Shown here: positions 58,861 through 64,000 of the stretch, piece after piece
How positions within the stretch are numbered: the first letter of the stretch is position 1
How the letters are laid out: each line of letters opens with the position of its first letter
DNA from: Corynebacterium lujinxingii
GTDB lineage: Bacteria; Actinomycetota; Actinomycetes; Mycobacteriales; Mycobacteriaceae
DNA: 64,000 nucleotides
Reading direction: 5' to 3'
Assembly: GCF_014490555.1 (NCBI RefSeq)
Contig: NZ_CP061032.1
Span: forward strand, 2,108,001-2,172,000
Notes under the pieces: generated by a model
What the model saw: the letters and a program-made list of their open reading frames with translations, nothing else
The model's database searches: none
Told to the model about the DNA's origin: nothing
Translations under genes and position numbers: made by a program

Positions 58861-61800
58861 CGCTTCCCCTCAATCCATGCGTTCATATGCTTGCCGACGA
58901 TCCCCACCGCCGGCTCGTCCACAACCGCCAAGTGGTCGCCCGGCAGGTGAACGATGGTCAGATCGTTCACGATAGCGCCCCAGCCACCATCTTCGTCAAT
59001 GTGCGCGTAGTTCGGCTCGAGTTGGATGGCGCCGTCGTGCATGCGCTCGGAGCGGAACAGCAGCACCGGCACGTCGACGTCCGCCCAGCGGGTGAAGTCG
59101 AGGTGGTTGAGGATCTGGTTGTCCACAAACGACGCCCGTTGGTGCTCCAGCACGCCGGCGGCCAAGCCGTGCTCGGAGGCGTCGGTGGTGGCGAGGAACT
59201 CGGTGAGCATTTGCAACAGCGCGTCCTCGCCGGCTGTTTCGAGCAGCTCGTAGGGCACGTCGAACTCGAGGCCGTAGGTTTCCTTGGCAAAGGCGGCGTA
59301 GCGGCCCCACCGCGCCTTCGTCTCCTCGAGGGTGTCCGGGATCGGCTCGGACGGCTGCGTGGTGTCCAAAAGCGCGATGTAGTCGATCTTGTCGTTGCCC
59401 AGCTGGTGCGCCACCTCGTAGGCGAGCGCGCCGCCGAACGACCAGCCGGCGAGCACGACCTTGCGCCCGTCGGCAATCCGCTCGATGTCCTTGACGTACT
59501 CCGCGGCGCGCTCCTCCAACGACCCCTCGAGGCGTTCGACGCCGTAGACCGGGACGTCGTCGTCAAGGCGGCGGGCCAGCGGCGCGTACACCGACGACGA
59601 CCCTCCGGCCGGGTGGAACACAAACACAGGGGTGCCGGTTCCCTCGCGGAAGACGCGAATGTTGCCGTCCACCGGGGTCTCCAGCCCTTCACGCACGAGG
59701 TTCGCCAGCGGCTCGAGTGTCTCCGCCCCGAGCACGTCGTCCACGGTGACCTCGATGCCGGAGCGCTCCGTCAGGTGCGCGGCGATCTGGCCCGCTTGCT
59801 CCTTGCTTATCGACGACAACGGCGACGTCACACCAGCTGCCGCCGCCCCCGCGTACTTCGCCCACGCGCCAAACACCATGCGCTCGGACGCGTCGCGCGG
59901 GGCCACGCCCACGCCCTGGGTCTTTTCAGTGGCGGCTGCCGGGTCGCGGGCCTCGTCGTTGTACGCCAGCGGCTGCGGCTCGTCGGTGCGCCCGGCGACC
60001 GCGTCTTCGACGATGCGGATCACGTCGGCGACGGAGGCGTCGCGAAGCGTCTGCACCTGCAGCGGCGGGATCTGGAAGTCGTTTTCCACGCGGTTTTTGA
60101 TGCGCATGCCCATCAGCGAGTCCAGGCCGAGGTCGATCAGCGGCAGCTCGTCGGGCAGGTCTTCCGGGTCGTAGCCCATGGATTCGGACACGATGCCGCG
60201 CAGGCGCTCGGCGACCGTCTCGCCGGATGCGGGGTCCCAGCGCACCTCGTCGATGTCGTCGTCGGGGGCGGCGGGTGCCGGCTGTTCGTCGTTACGCGAA
60301 GGCTCCATGACACCTTGGACGGGTGCGCGGTCGACGTCGAGCGTGGACGCGAAACCCTCCGCGACCAGCGTGGCGGCGTCGTACACACGGATGGACAGGC
60401 CGCCGAGCGACGTGGTCACCACCGTGGTCACCTCGCCGTCGGCCGGGAGGTAGCCGTGCTCTTCCGTGGCGACGACACGCGCATCCGCGATCTCCGCCGC
60501 CGCGGCCTCGATGAGTTGGTGCGGGCTGAATACCTGGTCGGCGGCGGTGGAGAACGCCACGTCGCCGTTCGGCAGCGTCACGCGCGAGCCGAGAAGCGAC
60601 GTGCTTGCCGACGACGGCCGCGCCGGCGTCCAGTGATCCACCTGCTTAAACGCGGTCTTCGGCGCCTCAATGGTCTCGCCGGCGCCGTAGAACGCCCCGA
60701 AGTCCACGTCCATGCCGCCGACGTAGAGTTTCGCGGCGAGGTCCATGAGCGATTCGAGCTCGTCGACCTTGCGCTTCGTGGTGAACAGCAGCTGCGCGTC
60801 CGGTTTCCCGGCGGCGAACGCGGTGTTCATCATGCCCATCAGTGCCACCGGGTTTGGGGTGATCTCCACGAGGGTGGAGTGCCCGGCGTTAAACGCGGCC
60901 TCGATGGCGTCCTGGAAGTACACCGGCTGACGCGTCATGCGCAGGAAGTACTTGTCGTCGTGGACGATCTGGCCCGGCTGGTAAACCTCGCCGCGGTCAA
61001 CGGAGGTAAACAGCGGGACACGCAGCGGGCGGGCGTCGATGCCTGCGATCTCCGCGGCGAGGTCGCCCATGATCGGGTCGAGAGCGCTGGTGTGGCCGGC
61101 GCCGCGCACGTTGAGTTTGCGGGCGAACTTCTCCTCGGCCTCGAGCGCCGCCACCACGTAGTCGACGGCCTTGCCCGGCCCGCCGACGGTGGTCATTCCG
61201 GGGCCTGCGTACACGGCCGGCTCGACGCCTGCCGCCTCGGCATGCGTATCGACGAACTCCGCCAGGTCCTCCCGCGACAACTCGACCACGGCCATCGCGC
61301 CTTCCTGGTCGGTGCCAGCGATCATGGCTTCGCCCTCGCCCATCAGGCGCGCGCGGGCGGTGGCGATGAGGATGCAGTCCTCCGCGGAGAGACCGCCGGC
61401 GCCGTAGGCCGCGGCGATTTCGCCCATGGACATGCCCATCGTGGCGGCCGGGGTGATGCCGGCCGCAGCAAGCAGGTCGGTCTGCGCGATCTGGATGGCG
61501 GTGATGGTGACCTGGCCGTTTTCGGTGTCGTAGGTCAGCTCGTCATTGTCGATGATGTCCAGCATCGACCAGCCGGTGTGGAACTGAACCATCTCGTCGA
61601 GCTCGCGCATGCGGCGGGCGAACAGCGGCGAGCGGCTAATCAGTTCCTTGGCCATCTTGCGGTGCTGGGAGCCGAAGCCGGAGTAGACGAACACCGGCCC
61701 CATCGGCGTCGGTGCATCGGCGACCGCGATGCCGGGGCCGATCTTGCCGTCGGCGACCTGGCGCAGGCGCTTGACCGCCTCCTCGGTGGTGGCGGCCTGG

Positions 61801-63557
61801 ATAACGGCAGCGGAGCGGCCGTGGTTGCGCTTCGCTAGCGAACGGGCGACCGGGATGAGGTCGGCGTCGTCGCGACCATCGAGGAAGTCGGCGAGCAGTC
61901 CGGCGGCTTCCTTGCGTCGCGACGGCAGCAGGCCCGTCACCGGCAGCGCGGCCGTCGATACGCCCTCGAATGCGGGCTCGTCCGTCGGCGCGGCGTCGTA
62001 GTCGGCCGGGTCGAAATCCGCGACGACGATGTGGGCGTTCGTGCCGCCGAAGCCGAACCCGGACACGCCGGCGACGCGGCGGCCGGAGTAGCGCGGCCAC
62101 TCGCGCGGGTCCTGGACGACCTCGATGCGTTCGGCGTCGAAGTCCACGTAGTGGTTCGGCGCGGTGAAGTTGATGGACTCCGGGATGGTGTCGTGCTTGA
62201 GCGCCTCAAGCACCTTGATCATCGCCACAACGCCGGCGGCGGATTCGGAGTGGCCGATGTTGGACTTCGCCGAACCCAGCAGCAGCGGCGACTCGGCGGC
62301 GCGGCCGCGGCCGAGGACCTCGCCAAGCGCGGTCGCCTCGATCGGGTCGCCCAAGATGGTGCCGGTGCCGTGCGCCTCGACCAGGTCGACCTCCTGCGGG
62401 TTCACGCCGGCGTCGTCGTAGGCGCGGCGCAGCACGTCCACCTGCGCCTCCGGATTCGGGGCGGTCAGGCCGTTGGAGTGGCCGTCGGAGTTGGTGGCGC
62501 TGCCTTTGATGACGGCGAGGATGCGGTCGCCGTCGGCGATGGCGTCGTCGACACGCTTGAGCACGATGAAGCCCGCGGCGTCGGCGCGCACGAGGCCGTC
62601 GGCGTCGTCGGAAAACGCGTGGATGCGCCCGGTCGGCGAGATCACGCCGAGCTCCGAAAACGCCAGCGACGCGAACGGGTTGGCCAGGATGTTCACGCCG
62701 CCGGCCAAAGCGACGTCGGCCTCGCCGTCGCGAAGCGCGCGCACCGCGTGGTGCACACTCACCAGCGACGACGAGCACGCAGTGTCCACGTTCATCGACG
62801 GACCGCGGAAGTCGAACGCGTACGAGATGCGGTTCGGGATCACGGCCGACGACGCCCCGGTCAGCGCGTACGGGTGCGCCTCGGCGGGGTCGGCGGCGAT
62901 CAACATGCCGTAGTCGTTGTTGGACGAGCCGACGAACACGCCGACCGGCTCACCGCGCAGGTCGCTCGGCGCGAGCCCGGCGTCCTCGAGCGCCTCCCAC
63001 GCCACCTCGAGCATGATGCGCTGCTGCGGGTCCATGTTCTGCGCCTCGAGCGGGGAGACGCCGAAGAACTCGTGGTCGAACGACGCGATGCCGTCCATGT
63101 AGCCGCCGGCGGTGTTCTCCTCCGACATCTTGGTCCGCACGACGGGATCGCCGAGGTACTCGTTCCAGCGAGACGCGGGCAGCGGGCCGGTGGCGCCGCG
63201 GCCTTCGATGAGCATCTGCCAGAACTCGTCGGTGTTCTTCGCGCCCGGGAAGCGGCCAGCGGAGCCCAGGATCGCGATGTCGTGGCCCTTCGCCTTCGCT
63301 TCTCGACGACGCCACACCGGCGCCGCCTTCTCCGGCGCCGTCAGCGCCGCCGCCAGGGCGGTGATCGTCGGGTACTGGTAGGCGATGGTCGGGTCGACGC
63401 GCCTGTCGAGCAGCTGCTCCAGCTCGCCGGAGAGGATCACGGCGTCGCGCGAGGACAGTCCGTAGGTCTCCAGCGGGGTGGTCGGATCGACGCGTTCGGC
63501 ACCGGTGGCGCCGGCGACCCAGCTGGTGAGCCACTGAATCAGTTCATGCTCATTCAT
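58857..63557 (-). CDS. pks13: Mycolic acid polyketide synthase Pks13
   Basis: 1566-residue type I polyketide synthase that joins two fatty acids into the 3-oxo mycolate precursor and transfers it to trehalose. Domain order: N-terminal acyl carrier (ETYGLSSRDAV, phosphopantetheine Ser near 36); ketosynthase (VDTACSSSLVSVH, Cys near 260; EAHGTGTILGDPIEATALG; KSNIGHSESAAG); acyltransferase (GMSMGEIAAAYGAGG, Ser near 710); C-terminal acyl carrier (DLGLDSLMGMRIKNR, Ser near 1146); thioesterase (LAGWSFGGALAYEVAHQLG, Ser near 1370). All catalytic residues look intact. A single start ATG 35 bases after fadD32. Confidence 0.96.
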   Translation of the reverse strand: MNEHELIQWLTSWVAGATGAERVDPTTPLETYGLSSRDAVILSGELEQLLDRRVDPTIAYQYPTITALAAALTAPEKAAPVWRRREAKAKGHDIAILGSAGRFPGAKNTDEFWQMLIEGRGATGPLPASRWNEYLGDPVVRTKMSEENTAGGYMDGIASFDHEFFGVSPLEAQNMDPQQRIMLEVAWEALEDAGLAPSDLRGEPVGVFVGSSNNDYGMLIAADPAEAHPYALTGASSAVIPNRISYAFDFRGPSMNVDTACSSSLVSVHHAVRALRDGEADVALAGGVNILANPFASLAFSELGVISPTGRIHAFSDDADGLVRADAAGFIVLKRVDDAIADGDRILAVIKGSATNSDGHSNGLTAPNPEAQVDVLRRAYDDAGVNPQEVDLVEAHGTGTILGDPIEATALGEVLGRGRAAESPLLLGSAKSNIGHSESAAGVVAMIKVLEALKHDTIPESINFTAPNHYVDFDAERIEVVQDPREWPRYSGRRVAGVSGFGFGGTNAHIVVADFDPADYDAAPTDEPAFEGVSTAALPVTGLLPSRRKEAAGLLADFLDGRDDADLIPVARSLAKRNHGRSAAVIQAATTEEAVKRLRQVADGKIGPGIAVADAPTPMGPVFVYSGFGSQHRKMAKELISRSPLFARRMRELDEMVQFHTGWSMLDIIDNDELTYDTENGQVTITAIQIAQTDLLAAAGITPAATMGMSMGEIAAAYGAGGLSAEDCILIATARARLMGEGEAMIAGTDQEGAMAVVELSREDLAEFVDTHAEAAGVEPAVYAGPGMTTVGGPGKAVDYVVAALEAEEKFARKLNVRGAGHTSALDPIMGDLAAEIAGIDARPLRVPLFTSVDRGEVYQPGQIVHDDKYFLRMTRQPVYFQDAIEAAFNAGHSTLVEITPNPVALMGMMNTAFAAGKPDAQLLFTTKRKVDELESLMDLAAKLYVGGMDVDFGAFYGAGETIEAPKTAFKQVDHWTPARPSSASTSLLGSRVTLPNGDVAFSTAADQVFSPHQLIEAAAAEIADARVVATEEHGYLPADGEVTTVVTTSLGGLSIRVYDAATLVAEGFASTLDVDRAPVQGVMEPSRNDEQPAPAAPDDDIDEVRWDPASGETVAERLRGIVSESMGYDPEDLPDELPLIDLGLDSLMGMRIKNRVENDFQIPPLQVQTLRDASVADVIRIVEDAVAGRTDEPQPLAYNDEARDPAAATEKTQGVGVAPRDASERMVFGAWAKYAGAAAAGVTSPLSSISKEQAGQIAAHLTERSGIEVTVDDVLGAETLEPLANLVREGLETPVDGNIRVFREGTGTPVFVFHPAGGSSSVYAPLARRLDDDVPVYGVERLEGSLEERAAEYVKDIERIADGRKVVLAGWSFGGALAYEVAHQLGNDKIDYIALLDTTQPSEPIPDTLEETKARWGRYAAFAKETYGLEFDVPYELLETAGEDALLQMLTEFLATTDASEHGLAAGVLEHQRASFVDNQILNHLDFTRWADVDVPVLLFRSERMHDGAIQLEPNYAHIDEDGGWGAIVNDLTIVHLPGDHLAVVDEPAVGIVGKHMNAWIEGKR

Positions 63558-63592
63558 AACAGTTGAGAGTATCGCCCGGCGCGGGCGTTTTG

Positions 63593-64000
63593 TTACTTGG
63601 AAGCAGCGTGTTCGCGGTCAGTGAAACGCTTCGCGTTGACGCGGCGGGCGATCTTGCCTGCCGACGAGCGCGCGATTTCGCCCGGCGCGTAGAACTCGAC
63701 CACGTCCGGGGAGATGCCGTGTTTGGCGGTCACGGCGGAGCGCACGGCGTCGATGGCGGCGGGGTCGCCGTCGGTGGTGGCGTCGTCGGCACGCTCGGCG
63801 AGGATGACCAGGCGCTCCACGTCGTCGCCGGGGACGGCGAACGCGGCGACGGAGTCCTTGCGCACGTGGTCGGAAGCCTCCATGGCGGTGGCTTCGATGT
63901 CCTGCGGGTAGTGATTGCGGCCCGCGACGACGACGAGGTCTTTCACGCGGCCGGTGATGTAGAGGTGGCCGTCGAGCATCGTGCCCAAATCGCCGGTGGC
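63593..64000 (-). CDS. fadD32: Long-chain fatty acyl-AMP ligase FadD32, C-terminal part (cut by window edge)
   Basis: The last 135 codons of the acyl-AMP ligase that loads the meromycolate-equivalent chain onto Pks13. ATGDLG (at the edge), HLYITGRVKDLVVVAGRNHY with PQDIE and RSSAGKIARRVNAKRF are the C-terminal FAAL/ANL motifs. The frame stays open to position 64000. Order fadD32-pks13-accD is the conserved mycolate condensation operon. Confidence 0.93.
   Translation of the reverse strand, partial: ATGDLGTMLDGHLYITGRVKDLVVVAGRNHYPQDIEATAMEASDHVRKDSVAAFAVPGDDVERLVILAERADDATTDGDPAAIDAVRSAVTAKHGISPDVVEFYAPGEIARSSAGKIARRVNAKRFTDREHAASK

Noticed and set aside
58887..61838. 983-codon open frame on the plus strand opposite pks13
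   Set aside because: Antisense shadow of a strongly conserved polyketide synthase; no recognisable domain and no ribosome site.
63574..63588. CGCCCG-GCG-CGGGCG hairpin followed by TTTT between fadD32 and pks13
   Set aside because: The T-run is on the plus strand while both genes are read from the minus strand, so it is not a terminator for this operon; could weakly limit antisense transcription.
1..64000. CRISPR arrays, prophage or transposase genes
   Set aside because: No regularly spaced repeats, cas, integrase, transposase or phage structural gene was recognised anywhere in the window.

Overview
The window is about 64 kb of a high-GC, mycolic-acid-producing actinobacterium, almost certainly a Corynebacterium. 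Three things point there: the fpr2-cysIXHDNYZ sulfate-assimilation cluster in the C. glutamicum gene order, the aftD / acyltransferase / methyltransferase / MmpL / accD-pks13-fadD32 mycolate neighbourhood, and genus-typical families (DIP1984, DUF2613, DUF3068, three-helix bundle protein). No phage, insertion sequence or CRISPR array was seen.

Layout. (1) 1-7.6 kb: assimilatory sulfate reduction. cysZ (cut by the window edge), cysY, cysN, cysD, cysH, cysX and cysI lie on the minus strand, divergent from fpr2 on the plus strand. The shared promoter region holds McbR-type operators. (2) 7.7-16.2 kb: a NarL-type two-component system followed by an ABC-2 exporter and a DUF418 membrane protein, then a heterodimeric ABC exporter. 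(3) 16.2-20.8 kb: a Na/phosphate symporter, a small unknown protein and a PstS-like lipoprotein without pstCAB, then a DUF1707 protein and the aminotransferase AlaT. (4) 20.8-30.3 kb: terminators and a pair of palindromic repeats, an FMN-dependent glutamate-synthase-like enzyme, a 2082-residue repetitive surface protein and UDP-glucose dehydrogenase. (5) 30.4-34.2 kb: an AT-richer patch with a Fic protein and a RhuM protein around the housekeeping dcd and tRNA-Gly(CCC), plus an unknown small gene behind a perfect McbR-type operator. (6) 34.2-49 kb: envelope genes (VanW-type protein, GH3 lipoprotein, aftD, candidate tmaT, PorA-family DUF3068 protein, GT4 glycosyltransferase, candidate mtrP) interrupted by a VapBC-type pair, then pck. 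(7) 49.3-57.2 kb: trmB, a NYN protein, an MmpL transporter, a UPF0104-type protein, and an oxidoreductase/methyltransferase pair that looks like the 10-methyl (tuberculostearic) fatty acid pathway. (8) 57.2-64 kb: a 36-codon gene resembling a tiny corynebacterial cell-wall channel protein, then accD3, pks13 and fadD32 (cut by the edge), the mycolic-acid condensation system.

Working together, regions 6-8 synthesise mycolic acids (FadD32, AccD3, Pks13), modify and export trehalose mycolates (candidate TmaT, MtrP, MmpL) and build the arabinan they attach to (AftD). Region 1 supplies sulfide, and its regulator probably also controls the unknown gene at 33.6 kb.

The most unusual signal is a 12-14 bp DNA word, GCKTRYCGACGA (longest form TTGCTTATCGACGA). 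I counted at least 29 copies spread over the window, mostly inside genes, in both orientations and in several reading frames. This looks like selection on the DNA rather than on any protein.
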